DNA of 64,000 bases from Prevotellaceae bacterium (GTDB taxonomy: Bacteria; Bacteroidota; Bacteroidia; Bacteroidales; Paludibacteraceae). Each line of letters opens with the position of its first letter. The first letter of the stretch is position 1. The DNA is taken from NCBI GenBank assembly GCA_020636675.1, contig JACJXK010000009.1:1-64000 (forward strand), written 5' to 3'. Position numbers and translations under genes: made by a program. Below the pieces are notes generated by a model, which was not told where the DNA came from, did not search any database, and saw only the letters and a program-made list of their open reading frames with translations. This document shows positions 35,953-44,469 of this stretch, piece after piece.

Positions 35953-36501
35953 ATGGTATATAGGTTCATTTTGCTGTCTGATGAAATAGACGGCTTCTTG
36001 AGGGAGATACAGATAGATTCTGAAGCTACATTCCTTGAATTGCACGATGCGATTTTGGATTCGGTTAAATATACGAAAGACCAGATTACGTCTTTTTTCG
36101 TATGTAATGATGAATGGGAGAAGGAACAGGAAATCACGCAGATAGAGATGGATACATCTTCTGAGTATGATAATTTTGTGATGGCCGACACGAAATTGGA
36201 GGAGTGCTTGACCGAAGAAGAACAAAAGCTTCTGTTTGTGTTTGATATGATGAACGAAAGGTCTTTCTTCTTGGAACTGAAAGAGATGATTCCAGGCAAG
36301 GACCTTCCTTCTGCGAAATGTGTCACTTCCAAAGGAAACCCTCCAAAGCAGATCATCGATGGCCTTTTCATGGACGTGAATCCTGCAAAGGGGTTGGATC
36401 CTTCTCTTGGATTGGAAGACTTTGACGACGAGAGCGTGGATGATGAGGAGTTGGGCGATTTGAATATTAGCGACGATTATTTCGAAGACCAAAAGTATTG
36501 A
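35953..36501 (+). CDS. IS1096 TnpR-like / pRiA4b ORF-3 family protein
   Basis: A 182-residue acidic protein. Residues 1-130 match the pRiA4b ORF-3-like (IS1096 passenger TnpR) fold common in Bacteroidales: VYRFILLSDEIDGFLREIQI, then TFLELHDAILDSVKYTKDQI, an FDMMNERSFFLELKEM segment and SKGNPP. The C-terminus is a long Asp/Glu-rich tail (DDESVDDEELGD). Despite the name these are stand-alone chromosomal genes without transposon context, and function is unknown. The frame is open another 33 codons upstream, but that part lies inside the dnaA terminator, so ATG 35953 is chosen. Confidence 0.8.
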   Translation: MVYRFILLSDEIDGFLREIQIDSEATFLELHDAILDSVKYTKDQITSFFVCNDEWEKEQEITQIEMDTSSEYDNFVMADTKLEECLTEEEQKLLFVFDMMNERSFFLELKEMIPGKDLPSAKCVTSKGNPPKQIIDGLFMDVNPAKGLDPSLGLEDFDDESVDDEELGDLNISDDYFEDQKY

Positions 36502-36963
36502 TAGATAAGAGTCAGTGGAACGAGCCGAGGCTTGCTTCGCTGATTGCCATAGACCATAGATTATTTCGTTTATTGTATTTTGCTTTCTGGATTTTTTTTG
36601 CATGACCAGAGATGCTTAGGAGTGGTAGTTGCGTTGAGCCCCCCTTAGAAAAATGCAGTTAATCCGCAGAGATTCTTTTTCTCTGTCGTAGAACGGAATG
36701 AATTTTGTATCGTTAAATTGTTTATCGTAAGGGTGTGTTATCCATGTCTTCTCCCTTTTTCCATCGTATGTGCGGCATTCTCTAATGTATGGATGATGTG
36801 CCGGACGAGGAAAAGAAAAGAAGAAATTTGTAAAAGGTACCTTTGTGCGGAGTTCGACAAAGAAAGGTTTTCTTCTTTCGTCTGATGTCCGTTCTTTTCG
36901 GTGGTGCACCTATTTATAATAGAATTTGAAGTGTAAAGTATTAAAATTATATAAGTTATACGT
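36502..36963. other. Gene-free stretch of 462 bases
   Basis: No supportable coding frame. A TACCTTTG -7-like box on the plus strand at 36838-36845 may drive the lipoprotein gene at 36964, with a leader of about 115 bases. Otherwise nothing is recognised. Confidence 0.4.
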
Positions 36964-37686
36964 ATGAGAAACACAAAATTAGCATGGTTTTTATTGTCAT
37001 GTGCGGCATTGGCCCTCACTTCGTGTGAAAAGTCGGAAGGAGAGGGTGGCAAATCGGCCATAGAAGGCAAGGTTTATATGATAAATGAAGCCGGAGACAT
37101 AGCCAAGAATGCGGATGGTGAGTATTATTTCGTTACGGACACAATTCTTGCGGTGGACGAAGATATATACATTATTTATGGTGGCAATGTAGAGTCTTTT
37201 TATGGTGATAAACAAAAAACGGACTATCAAGGAAAATTCAGGTTCGAATATCTGGTTTCCGGGAAATATTCGGTGTATGCCTATACGGACTATGCGAATG
37301 GAGAAAAGTCTGCGGAGTTCCGTTCTGTGAATATCGGCGATTCTGGAACTACACAGGTGGAGGACATTTATGTCCGAAATGGTAAAAACGTAGGACTGTC
37401 TGCTATCGTCGGTAATATTCAGGCAACAGGAAATTATACGGGAGGCGCCATAGATGCCAGAGTCTTTCTTCGCGAGATGGGTAAGGTTGGCCCTATCCAG
37501 GACACTCGTACGGACAATAACGGCGGTTATGTCTTCACGAAACTGACGCCGGGCGTGGCTTATGAAGTGTGGGCAGAGTCCGTTTCTAAGAAGAATGGCG
37601 TGTCTGTGGCTGTCTTGGATACAGTGGATCTTCCCGCATCTGGAATGATAAAGGAGGCAAAACAGTTGACGGTTGGAATATATTAA
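36964..37686 (+). CDS. Lipoprotein with carboxypeptidase-regulatory-like repeats
   Basis: A 240-residue lipoprotein: signal peptide with lipobox LTSC (Cys21), then two beta-sandwich-like units. Each has a GKFRFEYLVSGKYSVYAYT or GGYVFTKLTPGVAYEVWA pattern, typical of CarboxypepD-regulatory or SdrB-like domains. The exact name is unknown. It is the first gene of a cluster with 31 bases to a small periplasmic protein, then the VTC polyphosphate polymerase, a DUF4956 membrane protein and a DUF2490 barrel. That suggests an envelope role linked to polyphosphate, by context only. Confidence 0.75.
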   Translation: MRNTKLAWFLLSCAALALTSCEKSEGEGGKSAIEGKVYMINEAGDIAKNADGEYYFVTDTILAVDEDIYIIYGGNVESFYGDKQKTDYQGKFRFEYLVSGKYSVYAYTDYANGEKSAEFRSVNIGDSGTTQVEDIYVRNGKNVGLSAIVGNIQATGNYTGGAIDARVFLREMGKVGPIQDTRTDNNGGYVFTKLTPGVAYEVWAESVSKKNGVSVAVLDTVDLPASGMIKEAKQLTVGIY

Positions 37687-37717
37687 TGAATAGAAACTAG
37701 AATAAAAAATCAATGAT

Positions 37718-38119
37718 ATGAAAAGAGGATTGTTGTTAATTGCTGTTCTTCTTTCTGTGGGAGTGTGCTTCTCTTCTTATGCTCAAAAAAAGTTTGATGG
37801 GAAGACAATCACTGCTGTGAAGGAGTGGAAGCTGGAAGGAAAGAAAAAGTCAATAGATCATCTGACCAAATATGACGCCAATGGAAATAAGGTGGAAGAG
37901 ATTGAATACAATAACGTTGGCGACCAAAAGTCACGCACAACCTACGAATATAATGCAAAGGGTAAGTGTGTCAAGGAGTCTTATTTTGATGAGTACAACA
38001 AACTGGAGAAAACGGTGACCATCGAATACCATGAAAATGGGAAGAAAAAATCGCAAAGCACTTATCTGCCGAACGGCAAGCTGAAGAACACGAAGGAGTT
38101 TGAGTATATACTGGAATAG
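37718..38119 (+). CDS. Periplasmic repeat protein of unknown function
   Basis: A 133-residue protein with a signal peptide (ending SSYAQ) and about three to four short repeats of the type YDANGNKVEEIEYNN, YNAKGKCVKESYFD and YHENGKKKSQSTYLPNGKLK, resembling MORN/YD or YwqK-like beta-hairpin repeats. Highly basic. It lies 12 bases before the VTC gene, so it is very probably co-transcribed. No function known. Confidence 0.75.
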   Translation: MKRGLLLIAVLLSVGVCFSSYAQKKFDGKTITAVKEWKLEGKKKSIDHLTKYDANGNKVEEIEYNNVGDQKSRTTYEYNAKGKCVKESYFDEYNKLEKTVTIEYHENGKKKSQSTYLPNGKLKNTKEFEYILE

Positions 38120-38131
38120 AATTTATGGAGT

Positions 38132-38890
38132 ATGGCAGCTATATTGGAAGAAATAGGGTCTGTTCTGAATGCGTTTGATCCTATTACGTTGGATCAGATG
38201 AGCGGCATCAAGCTTATGAATAGGATAGATACTAAGTATCTCGTGAATGTCAATCAATTGCCGGAGCTTTTGGCAAAGGCCAAGGCTGATTATTTCGCCC
38301 AGGAGATAGAAGGTTCTCGTATGGCTTCTTATCGAACCGTGTATTATGATACGCAGGACGCCGAGATGTATGTGGTGCATCACAATAAAAAGTTGAATAG
38401 GCAGAAAATAAGAATGCGGGAGTATGTCGATTCGGAACAATATTTTCTTGAGATAAAGAATAAGAGCAACAAGGGGAGGACAAAAAAGATAAGGATACGG
38501 GTTCCCGACGATGGCGTGGCGGACCAGCAGGATGCTGTGGAGTTCGTCGACTCAAAGTCTAACTACCAGATGACCCAGCTGTCGCCTCGTTTGCAGAATC
38601 AGTTTTATCGTATAACGTTGGTCAATAAGGCCAAGACGGAAAGGTTGACCATTGATATGGAGATAAAATTCCATAATTTCAAGACAGAGGACGAAGACTG
38701 TATACGGAAACTGTGCATTATTGAAGTGAAGCAGGACGGCAATATGCATTCTCCCTTCAAAGATTATCTGGAAGATCTGAGAATCAAACAGAAAAGCGTA
38801 AGCAAATATTGTTTGGGTATGGTATTGACGGATAAAAATCTGAAACGAAACCGTTTCAAGGATAAAGTCTTTTATATAAGCAAATTATAA
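38132..38890 (+). CDS. VTC-domain polyphosphate polymerase
   Basis: A 252-residue protein consisting of one VTC catalytic domain, a tunnel-shaped fold that in yeast Vtc4 makes polyphosphate from ATP. The NRIDTKYLV motif (Arg31, Lys35), the KIRMREY basic strand (Lys92, Arg94, Arg96), the acidic-basic FLEIKNK strand (Glu107, Lys109) and the CIIEVKQ strand (Glu and Lys) supply the expected positive and metal-binding residues of the tunnel. Bacterial stand-alone VTC proteins are usually followed by DUF4956, as here (20 bases). The product would be cytosolic or at the inner membrane face. Polyphosphate synthesis is the likely reaction; direct proof for this family branch is limited. Confidence 0.87.
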   Translation: MAAILEEIGSVLNAFDPITLDQMSGIKLMNRIDTKYLVNVNQLPELLAKAKADYFAQEIEGSRMASYRTVYYDTQDAEMYVVHHNKKLNRQKIRMREYVDSEQYFLEIKNKSNKGRTKKIRIRVPDDGVADQQDAVEFVDSKSNYQMTQLSPRLQNQFYRITLVNKAKTERLTIDMEIKFHNFKTEDEDCIRKLCIIEVKQDGNMHSPFKDYLEDLRIKQKSVSKYCLGMVLTDKNLKRNRFKDKVFYISKL

Positions 38891-38910
38891 AATATAAATA
38901 AATTACAATT

Positions 38911-39591
38911 ATGGCACTATTGAGTAGTTTGAGCGATATTGAGTTGTTCGGAATCCAATTGATTAATGTGGATGGACTTGTCGAACTCATTGCTAGGTTC
39001 GCTTTGAATATCGCAGTTACAGCCTGCATTATCGGTTGGTTGTATTATAGCAAGTCGAAGAGGAGGGATTATGTGTTTACTTTCACTTTGATTAGTACAA
39101 CGGTATTCCTTCTCATCTTCCTTCTTGGTAACGAGAAGCTGCAGGTGGGTATGGCGTTGGGCTTGTTTGCTATCTTTGGTATTGTCCGTTATCGTACGGA
39201 GACAATTCCTATTCGCGAAATGACCTATCTGTTCCTTGTTATCGGTATCTCCGTTATCAATGGATTGGCGGAGAGCGTCAGCCATGTGGAGCTGCTTGTT
39301 ACGAATGTGCTTTTCATCTTCATGGCTTGGGCTATGGAAGGAAGCAGTTTTATGACGACAGAAGGCTGTAAACTAATAGTGTATGAGAAAATTGCTTTGA
39401 TTACACCCGCCAAAAGAGTGGAGTTGATCGAAGATTTGAAGGCTAGGACAGGTTTGGATATAACGAAGGTAGACGTAGGTCATATCAACTTTCTGAAGGA
39501 TATCGCATTCTTGAAGGTCTACTATCGTACCAATTCTAAAGAGATAAACTCTGTTGATCAAATAACTAAAAGAAGTCAGTTTAATGGTTGA
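38911..39591 (+). CDS. DUF4956 membrane protein
   Basis: A 226-residue protein with about four or five transmembrane helices in the first 150 residues (starting near residue 30) containing the conserved GLFAIFGIVRYRTETIPIRE loop that marks DUF4956, then a soluble C-terminal domain with a helix-strand pattern. It forms a recurring pair with VTC-type polymerases and may anchor the polymerase or translocate polyphosphate; that role is inference. Its end overlaps the next gene by eight bases, which supports a tight operon. Confidence 0.87.
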   Translation: MALLSSLSDIELFGIQLINVDGLVELIARFALNIAVTACIIGWLYYSKSKRRDYVFTFTLISTTVFLLIFLLGNEKLQVGMALGLFAIFGIVRYRTETIPIREMTYLFLVIGISVINGLAESVSHVELLVTNVLFIFMAWAMEGSSFMTTEGCKLIVYEKIALITPAKRVELIEDLKARTGLDITKVDVGHINFLKDIAFLKVYYRTNSKEINSVDQITKRSQFNG

Positions 39592-40279
39592 ATTCTGTAA
39601 AAATAGAATTTTATTGCTTTTGTTGACATTCCTCCTGTATCCGATGACTTCTTTTTCGCAGGAGAAGGAAGACTTTGGCGCACGTTTGGGCGTTGATGTG
39701 TCCAAACGTTTCTGGAAGCGGCTGGATGTCGGGCTGTCGGAGGAATTTCGACTGAAGAACAACTGCCATGATATGGGCAGGTGGTCTAATGGCGTTGATG
39801 TCTCCTATACTATTCTGAAGCGTGTATTCAAGGTGGGCGCGGGTTATGACCTGATTGGCGAGTGGAACGAATATGACGAGTATTTTGATTTCAAGCATCG
39901 CTTCAACGGTTATTTCTCACTGAAGCATTCTATAAACCGTTTCTCCTGTTCGTGGAAGAGCCGTTATCAGATAACCTATAAGAATGAAGATTACGGCCGC
40001 TATAAGTGGAATCCGAAAAATTATTGGAGAAACAAAGTGAACGTTTCCTACGATATTCCTCGGTTGACGTTGGAGCCGTATGTTTCTTTCGAATGCTTCT
40101 TCCAAACCAACAATTATAAGGGAAATGTAGTTGATCGTCTTCGGTATGAGGTAGGGCTTGAATATGAATTCGACAAGCACAACTCGCTGGATGTCAATTG
40201 CCGGTATAATGTGGGCGTGAATGTGAATAAGCCGGAAAGGCTGTGCCAAGTGGGGTTGTTTTATCATTACAAATTTTAA
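39584..40279 (+). CDS. DUF2490-like outer-membrane barrel protein
   Basis: A 231-residue protein with a signal peptide (ending TSFSQ) and about ten amphipathic strands ending in the aromatic GLFYHYKF, with many Arg, Lys and Tyr residues in the strands and loops. This fits the DUF2490 family of small outer-membrane barrels. Its eight-base overlap with the DUF4956 gene implies translational coupling, tying an outer-membrane component to the polyphosphate cluster. A strong terminator follows, ending the cluster. Confidence 0.8.
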   Translation: MVEFCKNRILLLLLTFLLYPMTSFSQEKEDFGARLGVDVSKRFWKRLDVGLSEEFRLKNNCHDMGRWSNGVDVSYTILKRVFKVGAGYDLIGEWNEYDEYFDFKHRFNGYFSLKHSINRFSCSWKSRYQITYKNEDYGRYKWNPKNYWRNKVNVSYDIPRLTLEPYVSFECFFQTNNYKGNVVDRLRYEVGLEYEFDKHNSLDVNCRYNVGVNVNKPERLCQVGLFYHYKF

Positions 40280-40303
40280 ACTTCTCTGCGGTTGTAGGAT
40301 AGT

Positions 40304-40347
40304 GCGGTCAAAGTTTTTCGTCTGAAAAACTTTGACCGCCTTTTTTT
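40304..40347 (+). terminator. Terminator ending the polyphosphate cluster
   Basis: A perfect 16-bp stem (GCGGTCAAAGTTTTTC with its complement) and a four-base loop followed by seven Ts. Confidence 0.92.
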
Positions 40348-40419
40348 GTTTCGGTGCGTTCCCTCTGCATCTGATTTAAGAAAAATGAACCAGAACTTAT
40401 CAAATTGAAATTTAATCTC

Positions 40420-40427
40420 TATCTTTG
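40420..40427 (+). promoter_or_regulatory. -7 box for PbgA/YejM-like gene
   Basis: TATCTTTG on the plus strand, a TAnnTTTG match about 110 bases before the chosen ATG at 40538. Confidence 0.5.
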
Positions 40428-40537
40428 TGAACAAAATGGCAAAGACGGCGATTTTGATTTCCGCCTTGTTTTAATATGGACATTCGTTTTGGCAGTGGGA
40501 AAGTTTCTCTTGCTTGCCAACATGTAAATTGTATTTC

Positions 40538-42406
40538 ATGGAAAATATGCAGGATGTAGTTAGTAGAAGAACATTGTTGAAGGCTGGAGTGTGGTTTTCT
40601 TTGTTCAATTCCATTTTCCTTTTGTTGTTGTCATTCAGGTACGCTTCTTTCGTGCCTGACGAGGTCTTCGGAAATTCTCGTTTCTATATCTATTCTTTAA
40701 TAATCAGTCATTTCGTTTTTTTGGCTTTTGTTCCTTTCTTCTTTATATATCTTCCTTTGACTATCCTTACGAAAAACAAAAGGAAAAGCATGATCATCGC
40801 ATCCGTTTCCATGACGTTGGCCCTGATTGTGTTTCTGATAGATTCTTATGTCTTTTCCCTTTATCGTTTCCATTTGAATAAGTATGTGTTTGAACAGATG
40901 GCAGGGCCAGGAGCTGGGCAGGTGTTCGAACTCTCTATATTCATATATATGCTGGCGGTTTTCATTCTGGTAGTTGCCGTTTTGCTTGAGATATTGATAT
41001 TTAGGGCTTCCTATAAGTTGGCCATCTCCACCGATGTCCGTTATCTTTATGGTTTGTGCGGTTTCTTTATCCTAATAGGCTTGTCAGCCCAAATTACCCA
41101 TGCCTACGGGGCGGCGAAGAACGACAGGTCTATACTTGGTGCTGATCGATGTTTTCCATTGAGTTCGCCATTGAATGCAAATAAGCTGTTGGAGTCAGTG
41201 GGCATGATGGAGAAAAGGCCGTCGTTGAATTTGAATTTTCGGAACAGGGAATATGTCTATCCGAAGTCTCGCATTTGCTCTGGTAAATCGGAGACAAATA
41301 TTCTTATGATTGTGTTGGATTCATGGGGCTATCGTGATTGCGACAGTCTTGTCACTCCACACATATATGAATTTTCGAAAAAGGGAGTCCTTTATTCCCA
41401 CCATTATAGTGGAAGTAATGGAACAAGGGGCGGAATATTCTCCTTGTTTTATGGATTGCCAGGCGTCTATTGGTATGATTTCATGGAGCAACAGATAGCC
41501 CCCGTCTTCATGAGAGAGCTGAAGTCTCAGAACTACGATGTGAGGTTGTATCCTAGTGCCTCTTTGCGCAATCCGGCATTTGACAAAAATGCCTTTTCGC
41601 TGTGCCCGGATCAATGTGAGTCGGCTTCCGGCAGTAAGGCATGGGAACGGGATTTGGATTTGGCGCACCGTTTCACCTCTTTCGTAAATGCGAGGACAAA
41701 AGATTCCCAACCTTTTTTCTCTTTGCTTTTCTTCGATTCTTTGCATAGTATGATTGTCCCTGATGGATATGAAGGGCCGTTCCAGCCTTCTTGGTCCTAT
41801 CCTAGGTATGAGGCGTTGTGTAGCAGTACGGATCCGAAGGAATTCCGGAATTTGTATAGGAATATGGCTTATTATGTGGATAGCATAGTGGGTTCGGTAC
41901 TTGATAATCTTGAAAAAAAGGGCGTCTTGGAAAATACGGTGGTGGTCATTACCGGCGACCATGCGCAGGAGTTTAATGAGAATGGGAAGGGATTCTGGGG
42001 GCATAATGGAAATTATTCGGAAGCGCAGGTCAGAGTCCCATTGATTTATGTGAATAAGAAATACAGCCCTTCTGTCTGTCATCATTGGACCTCCCATTTT
42101 GACGTTGTGCCAACTCTGATGCAGGATGTGTTTTCTGTCTCCAATCCGATTTCGGACTATTCGATAGGCCGGTCATTGCACGATGCCTCACCTCGCCCGT
42201 CCATGCAGGTGGACAGTTACATAGGGTTTGGTATCGTGGATTCTGTAGGCAACATCACAAACATTTATTATGACAACACCTACGATATGTTGGATGAAAA
42301 TCTGAAGGAGAGGATGGATGTCGGCATGGATACGGTCTTGTTCAGAAAAACGATGGAAGAGATGTGCTCCTTCTATAAGGAGGACGCCCTTGTTGATAAA
42401 AAGTAG
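40538..42406 (+). CDS. PbgA/YejM-like inner-membrane hydrolase-fold protein
   Basis: A 622-residue protein with five N-terminal transmembrane helices (about 15-215) matching the DUF3413 region of E. coli PbgA/YejM (WFSLFNS start, helices with LIDSYVFSLYRFHLN), then a periplasmic alkaline-phosphatase-superfamily (sulfatase-type) domain. Hydrolase-fold landmarks: LMIVLDSWGYRDCD, a NGTRGGIFSLFYG loop with the Thr at the nucleophile position, VVITGDHAQEF and a GHNGNYS segment. In enterobacteria PbgA senses lipid A and controls LpxC turnover. Partners of that pathway are not visible here, so the role is inferred by homology only. A TTG eight codons upstream (40514) is possible; ATG 40538 is preferred. 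Confidence 0.85.
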   Translation: MENMQDVVSRRTLLKAGVWFSLFNSIFLLLLSFRYASFVPDEVFGNSRFYIYSLIISHFVFLAFVPFFFIYLPLTILTKNKRKSMIIASVSMTLALIVFLIDSYVFSLYRFHLNKYVFEQMAGPGAGQVFELSIFIYMLAVFILVVAVLLEILIFRASYKLAISTDVRYLYGLCGFFILIGLSAQITHAYGAAKNDRSILGADRCFPLSSPLNANKLLESVGMMEKRPSLNLNFRNREYVYPKSRICSGKSETNILMIVLDSWGYRDCDSLVTPHIYEFSKKGVLYSHHYSGSNGTRGGIFSLFYGLPGVYWYDFMEQQIAPVFMRELKSQNYDVRLYPSASLRNPAFDKNAFSLCPDQCESASGSKAWERDLDLAHRFTSFVNARTKDSQPFFSLLFFDSLHSMIVPDGYEGPFQPSWSYPRYEALCSSTDPKEFRNLYRNMAYYVDSIVGSVLDNLEKKGVLENTVVVITGDHAQEFNENGKGFWGHNGNYSEAQVRVPLIYVNKKYSPSVCHHWTSHFDVVPTLMQDVFSVSNPISDYSIGRSLHDASPRPSMQVDSYIGFGIVDSVGNITNIYYDNTYDMLDENLKERMDVGMDTVLFRKTMEEMCSFYKEDALVDKK

Positions 42407-42620
42407 GGGATAGCTTATGAAAAAAGAAAATTTTTCTTTTTTTTTGTAGTTCTTAAAGATTCTTGTGTCATATCAGAAAGTAGGGAAGGTTTAGGTTCTG
42501 ATTTTTTGCGGTTATATGAGAAATGAGGAGGTGGAGTGGTCAGTCCTTTCGCGATTTTTACATCTTTCCATTGTCTAAAAAGAGACTTAATATTATTTTA
42601 TATATCAATAAATAGTAATT

Positions 42621-43322
42621 ATGATTTATTCACACGAAGTACAACAGATGTGTGTTGTAAAGAAGGGTCCTAACCATGGTCCCGCTCCAATTCCTGAAGA
42701 AGGAAAGTGGATTCAGGCAAAAGAGATCAAAGATATCTCAGGATTCTCACACGGTATAGGATGGTGTGCTCCTCAACAGGGTGCATGTAAACTCTCTTTG
42801 AACGTTAAGAATGGCGTGATCGAAGAGTGTTTGGTAGAGACTATCGGTTGCTCGGGAATGACTCACTCTGCTGCAATGGCATCTGAGATTCTTCCGGGAA
42901 AGACAATCCTTGAGGCTTTGAATACGGACTTGGTTTGTGATGCAATTAACACAGCAATGCGTGAGTTGTTCCTGCAAATCGTTTACGGACGTACCCAATC
43001 AGCTTTCTCTGAAGGTGGTCTGATTATCGGTGCTGGTCTTGAAGATCTTGGTAAAGGTCTTGTTAGCCAATGTGGTACCCTTTACGGAACAAAAGAGAAG
43101 GGAACTCGTTATCTTCAGTTGACGGAGGGATACATCACTAAGATGTTCCTTGACAAGAATGATGAGGTTTGTGGATATGAGTATGTACACATGGGCAAAT
43201 TCATGGATGCCATCAAGAAAGGTGTTCCTGCTGATGAGGCTTTGAAAAATGTGACTGGCACTTATGGCCGCACAAAACCAGAGCAAGGTATTGTTAAATA
43301 TATTGACCCACGTAAAGAATAA
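42621..43322 (+). CDS. NifU/IscU-like iron-sulfur scaffold protein
   Basis: A 233-residue protein with an IscU/NifU-like N-terminal region. Possible cluster ligands include Cys49 in GIGWCAPQQ, a GACKL Cys, and ETIGCSGMTHSA, the last being the typical conserved Cys with a following small-residue stretch. Codon use is strongly biased (AAC, GGT, CGT, TTC), as in highly expressed genes. The next gene, 13 bases downstream, is a GGGtGRT protein. This two-gene pair recurs in anaerobes and may handle iron-sulfur clusters together; mechanism unknown. Confidence 0.85.
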   Translation: MIYSHEVQQMCVVKKGPNHGPAPIPEEGKWIQAKEIKDISGFSHGIGWCAPQQGACKLSLNVKNGVIEECLVETIGCSGMTHSAAMASEILPGKTILEALNTDLVCDAINTAMRELFLQIVYGRTQSAFSEGGLIIGAGLEDLGKGLVSQCGTLYGTKEKGTRYLQLTEGYITKMFLDKNDEVCGYEYVHMGKFMDAIKKGVPADEALKNVTGTYGRTKPEQGIVKYIDPRKE

Positions 43323-43335
43323 GGAGGACCAGAAT

Positions 43336-44346
43336 ATGATTAGAGAAGTAAAGTTTGAGAGCCAAGATCGTCGTGAAAAACAGATTATCGCAACTCTTAA
43401 TGAAGTAGGTATCAAGGATATGGCTGAAGCAAACGAAATTTGTGAAAAAGCTGGTCTGGATCCTTATATGACTTGTGAGGAGACTCAAAAAATTTGTTTC
43501 GAGAATGCAAAGTGGGCTTATGTTGTAGGTACTGCTATCGCATTGAAGAAAGGTTGCAAAAACGCTGCTGATGCTGCTGAGGCTATCGGTATCGGTTTGC
43601 AGGCATTCTGTATTCCAGGTTCTGTGGCTGATGACCGTAATGTAGGTCTGGGACATGGTAACTTGGCTGCACGTTTGCTACGTGAGGAGACTCAGTGTTT
43701 CGCTTTCTTGGCAGGACACGAGTCGTTCGCTGCTGCTGAAGGTGCAATCAAAATCGCTGAGATGGCAAACAAGGTTCGTAAAAATCCTTTGCGTTGTATC
43801 TTGAACGGTTTGGGTAAGGACGCTGCTATGATCATCTCTCGTATCAACGGATTTACTTATGTTCAGACTAAGTTCGACTATTACACGAGCGAATTGAACG
43901 TTGTAAAGGAAGTCGCTTATTCTGACGGACCTCGTGCTAAGGTAAAGTGCTATGGCGCTGATGATGTTCGTGAAGGTGTCGCTATCCTTTGGAAAGAGAA
44001 CGTAGATGTATCTATCACAGGTAACTCTACAAACCCAACTCGTTTCCAACACCCAGTTGCTGGAACGTATAAGAAGGAGCGTATCTTGGCTGGCAAGCCA
44101 TATTTCTCTGTTGCGTCAGGTGGTGGAACAGGCCGTACTTTGCATCCAGATAACATGGCTGCAGGTCCTGCTTCTTATGGCATGACGGATACTTTGGGTC
44201 GTATGCACTCTGACGCTCAGTTCGCAGGCTCTTCTTCTGTTCCTGCTCACGTTGAGATGATGGGATTCCTTGGTATCGGAAACAACCCAATGGTGGGCTG
44301 TACTGTAGCTTGTGCTGTTAATGTGGCATTGGCTTTGTCTAAGTAA
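43336..44346 (+). CDS. GGGtGRT protein
   Basis: A 336-residue protein bearing the namesake motif SGGGTGRTLHPDNM in the C-terminal third, plus a TCEETQKICFENAKWA Cys-containing segment near residue 55 and a GLGHGNLAARLL motif. The family is conserved in anaerobes and often paired with a NifU-like scaffold; the biochemical role is unestablished. A GGAGG ribosome site lies 10 bases upstream, unusually strong for this phylum, and codon bias suggests high expression. A longer frame (from 43264) overlaps the scaffold gene and is rejected. A strong terminator follows. Confidence 0.88.
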   Translation: MIREVKFESQDRREKQIIATLNEVGIKDMAEANEICEKAGLDPYMTCEETQKICFENAKWAYVVGTAIALKKGCKNAADAAEAIGIGLQAFCIPGSVADDRNVGLGHGNLAARLLREETQCFAFLAGHESFAAAEGAIKIAEMANKVRKNPLRCILNGLGKDAAMIISRINGFTYVQTKFDYYTSELNVVKEVAYSDGPRAKVKCYGADDVREGVAILWKENVDVSITGNSTNPTRFQHPVAGTYKKERILAGKPYFSVASGGGTGRTLHPDNMAAGPASYGMTDTLGRMHSDAQFAGSSSVPAHVEMMGFLGIGNNPMVGCTVACAVNVALALSK

Positions 44347-44367
44347 TTTTGTAATGACAAATAGGAG

Positions 44368-44405
44368 AGGAAGGTTTTCCGAAAGGAAAGCCTTCCTTTT
44401 TTTGT
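44368..44405 (+). terminator. Terminator after GGGtGRT gene
   Basis: A GGAAGG...CCTTCC stem with an inner TTCC-GGAA pair followed by eight or nine Ts, 22 bases after the stop. Confidence 0.9.
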
Positions 44406-44469
44406 TTCCTTTCTCAATGTTCCAAAATGCGGACAGATTTTTTTGTCTGTCAGAATGCGAATGCCGTTA

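Noticed and set aside
36616..36909. 97-residue minus-strand frame in a gap
   Set aside because: No family resemblance, no promoter or ribosome site; probably chance.
41321..42097. 258-residue minus-strand frame in the PbgA-like gene
   Set aside because: Shadow of a clearly recognised gene on the plus strand.
43264..43335. 24-codon extension of the GGGtGRT protein
   Set aside because: Overlaps the scaffold gene, and the strong GGAGG site points to ATG 43336.
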